Source of the DNA: UBA6107 sp964459385
GTDB taxonomy: Bacteria; Chloroflexota; Anaerolineae; Anaerolineales; Anaerolineaceae
DNA: 64,000 nucleotides
Direction: 5' to 3'
NCBI GenBank assembly: GCA_964459385.1
Contig: CAYWLG010000010.1
Span: 1-64,000 of the forward strand
Positions 52,586 through 61,402 of this stretch are shown here, one piece after another (position 1 is the stretch's first letter; every line of letters starts with the position of its first letter). A program made the position numbers and the translations under genes. The notes beneath the pieces are model-generated. The model was not told where the DNA came from. It did not search any database and was given only the letters and a program-made list of their open reading frames with translations.

Positions 52586-54124
52586 CTATAGATGCGCCAA
52601 CGCCCGCACTTCCTTCCAGATCCAGGGCAGGGCACAGACCAGGCCGAGCAGCATGGGCACGGTGCCCGAAATGAGCGGTGATACGCGCGGCTCCAGAAAG
52701 CTGAGCAGCCCCCAGGTGACCAGCGCGCCACTGACCAGGGCTGCCAGTGCACGCAGCCAGGATCGGTCGAGTTTGATGGGCAAGGCCATTTTGCGGCCCA
52801 GCAAGAGCAGCAACAAGATCGCCTCGGTGGTGAAGACCAACGAATCGGTCAGGGCAATGCCGGGGGCACCCAGCGGACGGTAGAGCGCGGCACCCAGGGC
52901 AATATAAAGTACCAGATTGATGCCCGCTGTCATCAGAGGCACCCAGGCATTTTGGCGGGCGTAAAACGAGCGGGTGCCCACTTCTTTGAGCGAATGCCCC
53001 ATCAACCCCAGCAAGAACCCGGCGGTTACCCAGGTCAACAGGCGGGTGCCATCGCTGCCAAAATCGAAGGCCAGTCCCATCAGCGGACGCAGACCGATAG
53101 CCATGATGGCCGCAATGGGCAGCGTCACCGCGATCAGCACCTGAACGGCGCGCTGGATGGTCTGCATGAAGATCTCTTTTTCACCCCTGGCGAAATGTTC
53201 CGAGAGGGTGGGCAGCATGGCCGTGCCAATGGCCGTACCGATCAGCGTTTCAGGCACCTGCTGCAGCATCCAGCCGTAGGTGAGCGAGGTGACCGCTCCG
53301 GCGGCCAGGCGTGAGGCCAAATTGTCGCGGATGATGAAGATGGATTGGATTAACAGCATGGTGAGCAGGCGCGGCCCCAGCAGGCGCAGCACTTTTTTAA
53401 CATCTGCATCCTTGAGCCCCAAACTGGGCGTCCACTTGAAGTGATACTTGAGCAGGCCGGGCACCTGAACCAGCAGGTGAAGCACTGCCCCGATGATGAC
53501 GCCGTAAACGAGGCCTGAAACGCCCAATCCGAAAGCGGGCAGGGGGACCCCGGCGATGCTGTAGCCTTTTTCGGGCGAGAGAACGAGCACGCCAAAGATT
53601 TGCCCCAGGTTATAGAAGATCGGTGCCAGTGCCGGCAGCAGAAAATGCTGGTTGGCCTGCAATCCGGCCATGACCAGCCCGCTGATCGAGAAGATAATGG
53701 TGGCGATCAGGTTCATGCGCATCAACTGAATGACCAGGTCTTGCTGAGCGGTGCTGAAACCGGGGGCGATGCCGATCTCGTTGCGCACCATCGGTTCGGC
53801 GAAGATCGCTACCACGATGGCCAGCGCGCTCGTCACCAGAAAGGCCAGGTTGGCGATGCGGCTGAAGAGCGTCCAGGCCGGGCGCTGCCCCTGTTGAGTA
53901 AGCACTTCAGAGAGCACCGGGATGAAGGCCATCGCCAGTGCACCGCCTGAGATCAACGCAAAAAGCAGATCGGGGATGTTGTTGGCGACATTGAAAGCGT
54001 CCAGTTCATGCGACAGCCCAAACTGGCGCGCAATGAGAATCTGGCGCAGGATAGCCAGGAGTTTATCGAACAAAAAGAAAACTGCCAGAAGCAATGAAAT
54101 TTTGGATAAGCGGGAAAGTTTCAT
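52586..54124 (-). CDS. murJ: Lipid II flippase MurJ (MviN family)
   Basis: A 512-residue polytopic protein of about 14 helices. N-terminal DKLLAILRQILIARQFGLSHELDAF and NNIPDLLFALISGGALAMAF match MurJ, including the Arg/Asp-rich helix 1-2 region that faces the central cavity. The middle GTAIGTAMLPTLSEHFA is the family's conserved central loop. MurJ moves lipid II outward for peptidoglycan synthesis. AAAGGA before the ATG gives the start. It is far from murE in this window and not in a cell-wall operon. Confidence 0.93.
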   Translation of the reverse strand: MKLSRLSKISLLLAVFFLFDKLLAILRQILIARQFGLSHELDAFNVANNIPDLLFALISGGALAMAFIPVLSEVLTQQGQRPAWTLFSRIANLAFLVTSALAIVVAIFAEPMVRNEIGIAPGFSTAQQDLVIQLMRMNLIATIIFSISGLVMAGLQANQHFLLPALAPIFYNLGQIFGVLVLSPEKGYSIAGVPLPAFGLGVSGLVYGVIIGAVLHLLVQVPGLLKYHFKWTPSLGLKDADVKKVLRLLGPRLLTMLLIQSIFIIRDNLASRLAAGAVTSLTYGWMLQQVPETLIGTAIGTAMLPTLSEHFARGEKEIFMQTIQRAVQVLIAVTLPIAAIMAIGLRPLMGLAFDFGSDGTRLLTWVTAGFLLGLMGHSLKEVGTRSFYARQNAWVPLMTAGINLVLYIALGAALYRPLGAPGIALTDSLVFTTEAILLLLLLGRKMALPIKLDRSWLRALAALVSGALVTWGLLSFLEPRVSPLISGTVPMLLGLVCALPWIWKEVRALAHL

Positions 54125-54227
54125 GGTCGTCCTTTCGTTGCATCACGCATCCTCATAAGTTTACCCTGAATTTCATTTCACCAGCCTGATTGGCTTTCGG
54201 GTAAAATGAGAGCAGAAAGAGGTCAGT

Positions 54228-54908
54228 ATGAAAGAATTCGGAACGCTTTACATTGTGGCAACCCCCATTGGACACCCTGATGATATTACCCTGCGCGCCA
54301 TTGAAACCTTGAAGAACGCCGACGCTGTGGTCTGTGAGGAATACAAACCTGGCAGCACCCTGCTGAAGCGGTTGGGTATTGTTGGCAAAGAGTTGGTGCT
54401 CTTGAACGAACATAATGAGCCAGAAGTGGCCGCCGACCTGCTGACCCGTTTGCTCAATGGCCAATCGCTGGCCCTCTTTTCAGATTGCGGCACGCCGGTC
54501 TTTTCAGACCCGGGACATTACCTCATCCAGTTGGCTGCCAGCTCGGGCGTTAAGGTCTCGCCGGTGCCGGGGGCCTCTTCACTGATGGCTGCCTTATCCG
54601 TGCTCGACTTTCATCTGGAACGATTTTTCTTCGCCGGTTTCCCGCCGCGCGATCCCGCTGCCCGCCGCAAACTGCTCACTTATTACCGCACCCTCAAGAT
54701 GCCCATCGTTTTGATGGATACCCCCTACCGCCTCGGCGCCCTGTTGGAGGACGTCATCAAGGTCTTCGGCAAGGGTGTTTGGGTGACCGTAGCCTTCGAT
54801 ATGACCCTGCCGACTGAAACCATTTACCGCGGCGAGGCCGCCGATGTGCGCAGCCAGGTTGGCCCGCGAAAGGGCGAGTTCATTCTGGTGGTCGGTAACA
54901 TGGGGTAA
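54228..54908 (+). CDS. RsmI-like rRNA 2'-O-methyltransferase (tetrapyrrole-methylase fold)
   Basis: A 226-residue SAM-dependent enzyme. The RsmI motifs are present in variant form: LYIVATPIGHPDDITLRAIE, LNEHNEP, SDCGTPVFSDPGHYLIQ and PVPGASSLMAAL. RsmI methylates the ribose of C1402 in 16S rRNA. The protein is shorter than the usual ~280 residues, lacking the C-terminal extra domain, and the SDAGTP motif has Cys for Ala. It may be a divergent paralogue. GAGG before the ATG marks the start. It is divergent from murJ. Confidence 0.82.
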   Translation: MKEFGTLYIVATPIGHPDDITLRAIETLKNADAVVCEEYKPGSTLLKRLGIVGKELVLLNEHNEPEVAADLLTRLLNGQSLALFSDCGTPVFSDPGHYLIQLAASSGVKVSPVPGASSLMAALSVLDFHLERFFFAGFPPRDPAARRKLLTYYRTLKMPIVLMDTPYRLGALLEDVIKVFGKGVWVTVAFDMTLPTETIYRGEAADVRSQVGPRKGEFILVVGNMG

Positions 54909-54935
54909 ACCCCCCGTCTTTTATGTGAATTATGA

Positions 54936-54965
54936 AAATGGCGCAGCTTGCTGCGCCATTTCTCT
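54936..54965 (+). terminator. Terminator of the rsmI-like gene
   Basis: A 12-bp perfect stem AAATGGCGCAGC/GCTGCGCCATTT with a 2-nt turn; T-tail TCTCT is weak. It may also serve the convergent gene. Confidence 0.7.
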
Positions 54966-55009
54966 ATAAAAATGATTTCTTGGTTGAGCAGTTTGAACTG
55001 CCTCACTTT

Positions 55010-55579
55010 TTACCCGTTCTTTGGGTGAAGCAGCACATACTCCGCAAAGATGATTGTCGCAAAGGAGGTCAGCAGGGCACACAGCCAGGTGAGCGTCAGC
55101 ATCAGGGTCAGGTTATTGATGCGGGCTTCCACCTCTTTCAGCGAGCGCCCGGCCAGCACGTAACCACTTTGCCCGTTGGCCGAGTAAGGCACGATCACGG
55201 CTGCAATGCGCACGTTGGCCTGCGGTTGCCAGGTAACACGATTCTCACCCTTCTCCAAAGAGGCCGTGAGTACCCCCTCCGGCACCATCGGTGTCTGACC
55301 ATTTAGCGATGCAGAAGAAGCCAGCACGTTCCCCTCTGAATCAAAGACCATCATAAAAGGCGTCAGGCTGCTTTCCATTTTGACCGTTGCACCCGGCAGC
55401 ACCTGCTCAATGGCGGTGCCACTGCTTAGTGCGTCTGCAGCGGTCTCGGCCATTTCGATCTGCGGATCGTTGGCGTTCATGCGGTAGTTCTGCTGAATCC
55501 CTATGTAAGTGAACAGACATAAGCCACTGGCAACCACGACCAAGGGAATCCAATATCCTAAAATTCGTTTGAAATGCAT
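55010..55579 (-). CDS. Membrane-anchored sensor-like protein with extracytoplasmic domain
   Basis: An about 189-residue protein. An N-terminal helix (about 8-28), an outside domain of about 110 residues with FMMVFDSEGNVLASSASLNG (a PAS/CHASE-like strand pattern) and a second helix near 152-178, ending in a very short tail. It looks like the sensory half of a two-helix receptor without an output domain. Three ATGs compete; the one at 55579 has AGGAAG with 5-nt spacing. I do not recognise a family. The 200-bp space to the radical SAM gene shows no clear element. Confidence 0.6.
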   Translation of the reverse strand: MHFKRILGYWIPLVVVASGLCLFTYIGIQQNYRMNANDPQIEMAETAADALSSGTAIEQVLPGATVKMESSLTPFMMVFDSEGNVLASSASLNGQTPMVPEGVLTASLEKGENRVTWQPQANVRIAAVIVPYSANGQSGYVLAGRSLKEVEARINNLTLMLTLTWLCALLTSFATIIFAEYVLLHPKNG

Positions 55580-55807
55580 CATCTTCCTGCCTCCGATCAA
55601 CTCCCCATTAACATATCACTTTTTGGGGTTGAAATCTCTATCAAATACCCGCAAATGCTCTCAAGTCGTTCATTGCGTTTTTATTTGTGTTCCCACTGCC
55701 ATGATTGTGCAGGTGATGCAGCTAATAGTGCTGGTTCACCAGTCGGCATATTTTTATGTAGCAAACGGTTCTGCAATTCGATTCTTGTTCAAAATGCAAC
55801 ATAATAC

Positions 55808-56944
55808 ATGAATTACCGTATATTAATCGAATTCATGGTCAAGAGGCATAAAGTGGAAGAACAGAACTACACGATCAAATTTGATAAAAACATCTTGCGT
55901 CTTTTTCAGAAGGCTTTGTTCAAAACGCATGTTAATTTTCATACCACCCGTTTTTTGCTCCAAACCTGGCGAGATCAGAACCGGGCAGTGAAACGGCGCG
56001 CTTACTGGGGTCAGAATGGCGTACAGGTTCCCCCGCTGATGATCGTGAGCATCACGAACAAGTGCAATTTGAACTGCCTGGGATGCTATGCGCGTGCCAT
56101 CCATTCTGCCTCTGAAGAAGAAATGACGGATGAGCGCTTGTTTGCGCTGGCAAATGAGGCCGAAGAACTGGGCATCTCGATCATTCTCATCGCCGGCGGT
56201 GAGCCGCTGCTGCGCCCTGTTTTCTTTGAGCTGGCCCAAAAGCACCCCCATATTCTGTTCCTTGTCTTTACCAATGGCTTATTGATCAACCAGGCAGCCC
56301 TGAAAAGGTTCTCACTGCAGCGTAACCTGATTCCGGTGATCAGTCTGGAAGGGCAGCAAATGGAGACGGATTTGCGCCGGGGCGAAGGTGTTTTCAGGCT
56401 GGTAAAAGGGAAAATGAAACTGCTGCGCGAAAAGGGCCTTTTCTTTGGCATCTCTTTGACGTTGACCAGCCGGAACTTTGATGTGATCACCTCAACAGAT
56501 TTTCAAAAAGAACTGCATCGTTTTGGCAGCCAGATCTCCTTTTTTGTAGATTACGTGCCCATCCAGCCGGAGACCGCCAATCTGGTATTAACCCCCGAAC
56601 AGAAGCGGCGCGAATCTGTCTGGATGAAAGAATTGAGCGATCATATTTCCGGGTTGTTCGTCTCGCTGCCCGGAGACGAAGCGCAGTACGGCGGCTGTCT
56701 GGCTGGCGGGCGCGGGTTTATTCACGTCAACCCACGCGGAGAATTGGAGGCCTGTCCGTTTGCTCCATATTCTGATACAGACCTTTCTCATCTCAGCCTG
56801 AAAGAAGCCTTGAGTTCTGAGCTTCTCAAGGTTATTCGCCTGAACGCCAACCAGCTAACCGAATCGCAGGGCGGCTGCACTTTATGGGAAAACCGCCAGT
56901 GGGTGCTGGATCAAATGGACGCCTTGCGTGCACAAGCAGAATGA
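55808..56944 (+). CDS. Radical SAM protein with C-terminal cysteine-rich (SPASM-like) region
   Basis: A 378-residue radical SAM enzyme. The cluster motif CNLNCLGCY places Cys86, Cys90 and Cys93; GGEPLLRP is the SAM-binding GGE; VFTNGLLI follows. The C-terminal part has GGCLAGG, EACPFAP and GGCTLW cysteines that could ligate a second iron-sulfur cluster. Such enzymes modify peptides or cofactors. No precursor peptide was found nearby. The N-terminal ~70 basic residues are unusual. The start is uncertain because no ribosome-binding site precedes the ATG at 55808 or at 55835. Confidence 0.82.
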   Translation: MNYRILIEFMVKRHKVEEQNYTIKFDKNILRLFQKALFKTHVNFHTTRFLLQTWRDQNRAVKRRAYWGQNGVQVPPLMIVSITNKCNLNCLGCYARAIHSASEEEMTDERLFALANEAEELGISIILIAGGEPLLRPVFFELAQKHPHILFLVFTNGLLINQAALKRFSLQRNLIPVISLEGQQMETDLRRGEGVFRLVKGKMKLLREKGLFFGISLTLTSRNFDVITSTDFQKELHRFGSQISFFVDYVPIQPETANLVLTPEQKRRESVWMKELSDHISGLFVSLPGDEAQYGGCLAGGRGFIHVNPRGELEACPFAPYSDTDLSHLSLKEALSSELLKVIRLNANQLTESQGGCTLWENRQWVLDQMDALRAQAE

Positions 56945-56985
56945 TCGGCAGCAAGAAAAAGTCTTTATCATCAATAGTGGGATTA

Positions 56986-57015
56986 AAAAACTACTTGCAC
57001 TGCAAGTAGTTTTTG
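56986..57015. terminator. Bidirectional terminator between radical SAM and HD-GYP genes
   Basis: AAAACTACTTGCA (56987-56999) pairs with TGCAAGTAGTTTT (57001-57013), A/T-run flanks both sides. Confidence 0.85.
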
Positions 57016-57030
57016 TTTGCGAAGCATCGT

Positions 57031-59403
57031 TCAGTCTTCCAATACCCCGGTTTCCATGCACTTTTTTAGGACTTCCGGGTCAAAGTGGCTACCTGAAAGA
57101 GAGAGGATGTATTCTTTGGTCTTTTCCTTTGTCCAGGCGGGACGGTAGGGGCGATCAGAGGTGAGGGCATCCCATACATCCACGATCGCAAAAATACGCG
57201 CTGCGATGGGAATTTGTTCCCCTATGAGCCCTCTTGGGTAGCCGCTGCCGTCCCATTTTTCGTGGTGGCAATAGGGAATATCAATGGCTTTGTTCAAATA
57301 TTTGATAGGCGAGATCAGTTCATAAGCGTATGTGGTGTGCTTCTTGATGATCTCCCGCTCTTCGTCACTCAACGGCCCCGGTTTGAGCAGTATGTGGTCG
57401 GGAATGCCCATCTTGCCGATATCGTGCAAAAGCGCTCCCCAACGAATGTTTGTAAGCTCTTTACCCTTGATGCCCAGCGAAGCAGCCAGACGTACCGTCT
57501 TTTCGGTGACGCGCTGCGTGTGCCCTTCGGTCTCTTTATCGCGCAGGTCAAGGGCGCGTGACCAGCCCTCGATGGTCTCATCATATGCCAGAGTTAATTC
57601 GTGATTTGATTTTTGCAAGTCGGTGAACATGTCGAACGTATCAAGTGTGATAGAGGTCTGATAGGCCAGCGTATTGGCCATGTCACGCCAGATTTGATCT
57701 GGTTCCATTCGTGATCGATTGAAGAATTCCAACACACCCTTGACCTCGCCTTTGATGATAAGAGGGGTGGCATAGTAACTCTTGAAGTTCTCGAAAGAAA
57801 TCAGCGGTGTAATGGGGTTGTTAGTGTCGGCTTGCAAATCTTGAACGAAAACAGGCTCGCGTTTATAAGCGGCCTCTCCGGCCAGGCTTTCAAACATTTT
57901 TAGTGATGTCTTGTGAATTTCTGTCGTGAGAAAGCCTTGGCCATACTTGTATTCCAACCGACCGCTGATCGCGTCGTAAATCAAGATGGATGCGGCATCC
58001 ACTTTCAGTTGATTGAGCACGTGCTTAAGAATGATCTCGAAACTGAGCTGTAAATCCATACTTGAAAGGATCACCTGATCAATTTCGCGCATCGAACGCA
58101 CAAATTCAAGCTGTTGTTCAGTCTGGGAACTCAAAGTGACGCGTTGAATTGCGTTTCCGGCAATTTCGCTGAGTGCCATCAACACTCTGATCTCGCTTTT
58201 ACTCAGGGTTCGCGAAGATGGGTAACTGATCGAGATTGTGCCAAGCACTTCTCTGTTTTTGATGATCGGTAACGTAACACCGCCAATCCCTGCCGGGAGG
58301 AAGGCACGGTGCTCCGCATCTAAATTCGGATCAAGGACGTACTCTTTTGATACATAAGGTTGTTGGGTTCGGGCAACCATGCCCACGATCCCATTTTGTA
58401 TCTTCTCGGTGAGGATCTTTTTTTTCAGGTTTCGATATCCAATTGAATGTGAAAAAGTAACAAGATTCTTTTTGTCATCGAAAATGCATATATCCCCTAA
58501 TTTCGCATCGACGAGTTTAAGGGTCTCACTTAAAAAGGCTTCTAATAGTTCCTGCAGCGTGTTAGCCGGGCCAAGCGCTGCTGAAAGGGTATAGATCGAT
58601 TCGAGGTATTTCAGGCGATTGTTACTTTCTTGTTCTTCAAGCATTTTTTGTGTGATGTCGTTACCTGTGGAAACATAATGCGTGATATTTCCATCATCGC
58701 CCTTAATAGGGGTGATCGTGGTTTCTTGATAATAGATTTCACCATTTTTCTTTTTATTGGCGATCACCTTATGCAGGGTCTTCCCCTTTATGACAGTCTG
58801 CCAGATTTTGGCATATTCATCCGCGCTGAGCAGACCAGATTTGAGGATGCGTGGCGTTTTGCCGATCACTTCTTCTTTTGTGTAGCCGGTGATTACTTCA
58901 AATTTTGGATTTACATATTCGATAATGCCGTCTTTGTTGGTGAGGTAGACGAGCTCAGAAGATTGATCCACAACTCGACTTAACTGTTCAAATAATTCAA
59001 TCTCTTTTAGATTTTTACTCACATCGCGTTTGATGGCAATAAAGGCTTTTATGCTTCCATCCCAATCTTTAACCGGGTAGATCATTTCATGTTCCAGATA
59101 GATTTCTCCGTTTTTCCGTCGATTTCTCAGATATCCTTCCCAGGGTTCGCCATCTGCTATCTTCGCGAAGAGTCCTTTGTAGAAATTGGAAGATTGAGAA
59201 CCCGTTTTAAATAATTCGCGCGGATTATGTCCGACCACATCTTCAGCTGCATACCCGGTTAACTTTGTGAAAGCTTGATTGACGAACAGAATAGTGCCCA
59301 ACGGATCCGTTGCCATAATGGCATACGGGAAATTTTCTGAAGTGAGATCGAGAAAAGGAAACTGGTTGATAAAGGTTGCCTGTTTTGGCAAGATCATATC
59401 CAT
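57031..59403 (-). CDS. PAS-PAS-GAF-GAF-HD-GYP cyclic-di-GMP phosphodiesterase
   Basis: A 790-residue cytoplasmic signalling protein with no membrane helices. Two PAS domains (about 20-130 and 145-255, with GHNPRELF and GKTPRILKSG), two GAF domains (about 275-420 and 440-590) and a C-terminal HD-GYP domain. The metal site begins at His660-Asp661 in LLHDIGKMGIPD, and HHEKWDGSGYPRGLIG carries the GYP motif. HD-GYP enzymes hydrolyse c-di-GMP to GMP. The PAS/GAF sensors probably bind a small ligand or haem. The extended -10 upstream gives an ~80-nt leader. Confidence 0.93.
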   Translation of the reverse strand: MDMILPKQATFINQFPFLDLTSENFPYAIMATDPLGTILFVNQAFTKLTGYAAEDVVGHNPRELFKTGSQSSNFYKGLFAKIADGEPWEGYLRNRRKNGEIYLEHEMIYPVKDWDGSIKAFIAIKRDVSKNLKEIELFEQLSRVVDQSSELVYLTNKDGIIEYVNPKFEVITGYTKEEVIGKTPRILKSGLLSADEYAKIWQTVIKGKTLHKVIANKKKNGEIYYQETTITPIKGDDGNITHYVSTGNDITQKMLEEQESNNRLKYLESIYTLSAALGPANTLQELLEAFLSETLKLVDAKLGDICIFDDKKNLVTFSHSIGYRNLKKKILTEKIQNGIVGMVARTQQPYVSKEYVLDPNLDAEHRAFLPAGIGGVTLPIIKNREVLGTISISYPSSRTLSKSEIRVLMALSEIAGNAIQRVTLSSQTEQQLEFVRSMREIDQVILSSMDLQLSFEIILKHVLNQLKVDAASILIYDAISGRLEYKYGQGFLTTEIHKTSLKMFESLAGEAAYKREPVFVQDLQADTNNPITPLISFENFKSYYATPLIIKGEVKGVLEFFNRSRMEPDQIWRDMANTLAYQTSITLDTFDMFTDLQKSNHELTLAYDETIEGWSRALDLRDKETEGHTQRVTEKTVRLAASLGIKGKELTNIRWGALLHDIGKMGIPDHILLKPGPLSDEEREIIKKHTTYAYELISPIKYLNKAIDIPYCHHEKWDGSGYPRGLIGEQIPIAARIFAIVDVWDALTSDRPYRPAWTKEKTKEYILSLSGSHFDPEVLKKCMETGVLED

Positions 59404-59489
59404 AATATTTCTCTCTGACCTGTTAAACGATCATAAAATACTTTAACTGGTAATAAAACAGTTAATTATCATAATATTTAAGTAAAATA

Positions 59490-59498
59490 ATTATAGCA
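59490..59498 (-). promoter_or_regulatory. Extended -10 promoter of the HD-GYP gene
   Basis: On the minus strand TGC-TATAAT, predicted start near 59483. No well-spaced -35. The surrounding 366-bp gap also holds the tRNA-Glu terminator and the displaced tRNA-Glu end. Confidence 0.55.
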
Positions 59499-59591
59499 GA
59501 AATAAGCATGGTTTCCCCTTACAAAAAAGTTGGGTGTTTTAGCTTTCTTATGCGGAAAACTCTGGTTTTGCCCGATACCAAGTGTTAAACG

Positions 59592-59617
59592 AAAAAGCCA
59601 CTTTACAGTGACTTTTT
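59592..59617 (-). terminator. Terminator downstream of the displaced tRNA-Glu end
   Basis: AAAAAGTCACT/AGTGGCTTTTT stem (one G-U) with GTAA loop, T-run on the minus strand. It is probably the original tRNA-Glu terminator. Confidence 0.75.
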
Positions 59618-59645
59618 TCTGGGATTGACATGGCAATCTTGCGAT

Positions 59646-59664
59646 TGTGCCCCCACAGAGATTC
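59646..59664. repeat. Displaced 19-bp copy of the tRNA-Glu 3' end
   Basis: Identical to 59767-59785 over 19 bp (16 tRNA bases plus 3 beyond). Weaker similarity continues into the T-loop with a 2-base insertion. No complete tRNA can be built from it. Confidence 0.75.
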
Positions 59665-59766
59665 TCGAAGATTCCTCGATGGAGGATCTTGGTTTGTTAA
59701 ACCAAAAGACCCGCTTTGAGCGAGTCAATTGATCTTTGGACGCTTCAGATTTTATACGTAAGTCTG

Positions 59767-59785
59767 TGTGCCCCCACAGAGATTC
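59767..59785. repeat. tRNA-Glu 3' end repeat unit in the intact gene
   Basis: Partner of 59646-59664, at a period of 121 bp. Confidence 0.75.
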
Positions 59786-59841
59786 GAACTCTGGTTTTAG
59801 CCTTGAAAGGGCTGCGTCCTGGTCCCCTAGACGATGGGGGC
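59769..59841 (-). tRNA. tRNA-Glu (anticodon TTC)
   Basis: A 73-nt tRNA: acceptor GCCCCCA/TGGGGGC, D arm with TCTAGGGGACC, anticodon loop CTTTCAA (TTC, reading GAA/GAG), T arm CAGAG/CTCTG with loop TTCGAAT. The first anticodon-stem pair is a C-A mismatch. CCA is not encoded. Confidence 0.95.
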
Positions 59842-59898
59842 AACGAACGGACAGATTCTATCAGAGACCCGCGATTTGGTCAAGAAATTTGAGGAAAT

Positions 59899-61044
59899 TC
59901 ATTCGGTAAATTCCCAGGGGGCATGCGGCTCGTTTGTGCCCGACAGCGCAGCCAGAATCTCTTCACGGGCGGCTGACAGCAGATCGACGCAGGCGCGCAG
60001 CAGCCCAAAACAACCGGCGATCATCATGTCGCCATAAGGAGCGGCAAAATAAGGGTGAAGGGGCGAGCCGTTCAGCAGTCCACGCCGTGGACCGATGACG
60101 ACCAAGCGGCGATCCCCCTCCTCGATTGGCAGAGCCATGTGCGAGCCAAGCCAGGCGCCGTGGCCGTGGTCTTGATAGACCCACTCATTGGTCAGGCGGC
60201 CGGCCGCAAAATCGCGCAGCAGGCCTTCCAATCGGGGCGCGTCGAAGAAGTGTGAATGATGTTCAAAAACGCCCTCAATATCTGCCCCGTTCAGGCGAAA
60301 TCCCAGAATGTGCATATTACCGATGTTCACCACAATGCGCCGTTCCTGTAAATTCGCCTGTGGGTCAAGGGTGGCACCCAACACCGCAGCCGGAGCAGTA
60401 TCCATTACCACGACCGGGGCATCTACACCTTTGGCGCAAGCGGCGGCAGAGCGCAGGCGCGTCAGGCTGGTGGGAATCTCCTCAGCGCGGTAGGCAAAGG
60501 CGCTCAAGCGGTTCTCTGTCAGAATACGTTTTTTGAGATAATCAAAGCGGAATTTGCGATCTGAAACCTCTGCCGGGGCGTTGCCGTGGTCGAAAACCGC
60601 CAGTGCCACGCCGTCCAGATGGGCCAGTGAAACGCCAAAAGCCGCGAACGCTGCTTGGATGGCTGCGAAGTCAAAGTCACGCATCTCAATGCGTTCGATT
60701 TCCTCCGGCAAGCTGCATGCTTCCTCTTCGCTGACGAGGATGACACCGCTCTCGGTTACAGCATCCAGATTGTCGTCGAGGGTAGTGGCGGCCTCTGGCG
60801 TGGCGTAAACTTTGAGACCGCTTTGAAGGTGATCGGCCACTCCCCAGCCGCTAGGACCGCCGCCCATCAGGTGCCCACTCAACAGAACATCTTTGTGTGC
60901 CGCGGCGGCATGGCTCAAAGCGCGCCGGATCATTAAAGTAGGGGAGGGCAAGATCAGCTTGTAGCCGTTCTCGACCTCCACCCGTGAGTCAAACAGGAAA
61001 ATATCCTGTGTGCCGGTGCCTATATCAACTGTGAGGAGTCTCAT
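59899..61044 (-). CDS. DUF1786-family protein
   Basis: A 381-residue protein beginning MRLLTVDIGTGTQDIFLFD, the start pattern of DUF1786, which resembles the phosphate-1 loop of the actin/sugar-kinase ATPase fold. Further marks are SGHLMGGGPSGWGV, VFDHGNAP, DTAPAAVLGATLD and a C-terminal YGDMMIAGCFG. Function is unknown. It starts 20 nt inside the preceding PII-like gene and ends the antiporter operon, so a joint regulatory role is likely. A nucleotide-dependent activity is possible but not shown by the motifs. Confidence 0.8.
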   Translation of the reverse strand: MRLLTVDIGTGTQDIFLFDSRVEVENGYKLILPSPTLMIRRALSHAAAAHKDVLLSGHLMGGGPSGWGVADHLQSGLKVYATPEAATTLDDNLDAVTESGVILVSEEEACSLPEEIERIEMRDFDFAAIQAAFAAFGVSLAHLDGVALAVFDHGNAPAEVSDRKFRFDYLKKRILTENRLSAFAYRAEEIPTSLTRLRSAAACAKGVDAPVVVMDTAPAAVLGATLDPQANLQERRIVVNIGNMHILGFRLNGADIEGVFEHHSHFFDAPRLEGLLRDFAAGRLTNEWVYQDHGHGAWLGSHMALPIEEGDRRLVVIGPRRGLLNGSPLHPYFAAPYGDMMIAGCFGLLRACVDLLSAAREEILAALSGTNEPHAPWEFTE

Positions 61045-61402
61045 TTTCGAGGTCTTTGCGATTCAGACCATAAACGCGTGCCAGAGGGATGACCGCCATG
61101 ATGCCCGTATTGGGCAGATCCAGATCGCCGATCTGATCTTCAGTGGCTTTCAACACCTTGTCCACCATCTCATCGTTTGAGACGATGGTGAAAAGGGTGC
61201 GGTTAAGCCTCTCTTCGTGATTGATCAAATCATCCAAGCTGGGAATGAGGGGCAGGTCTTCACGCAGGCCGCTGTTTTCTTTCATTCTTTTTAGCCCGGT
61301 GCTGGGCAAGATCGTGATACCGCTGACACCAGTCTCGTTCCAGGCGGTCAATACATCATGCAATCTGTTGGGGTCGTGGAGGACAAAAAAGATCATGTAC
61401 AT
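61025..61402 (-). CDS. PII-like regulatory protein
   Basis: A 125-residue protein with the alternating beta-alpha-beta pattern of the PII/CutA-like ferredoxin fold: YMIFFVLHDPNRLHDVLTAW at the start, a long middle loop (about 35-60, the T-loop position), and PNTGIMAVIPLARVYGL near the end, like the terminal strand of PII. The uridylylated Tyr of GlnB is not in place. PII-like proteins bind nucleotides and gate neighbouring transporters. Its ATG overlaps the antiporter stop (TAATG), so it probably regulates that antiporter. Confidence 0.7.
   Translation of the reverse strand: MYMIFFVLHDPNRLHDVLTAWNETGVSGITILPSTGLKRMKENSGLREDLPLIPSLDDLINHEERLNRTLFTIVSNDEMVDKVLKATEDQIGDLDLPNTGIMAVIPLARVYGLNRKDLENETPHS

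Noticed and set aside
51564..52883. 439-codon plus-strand frame opposite the GH13 gene
   Set aside because: It is antisense to a gene with all catalytic motifs intact.
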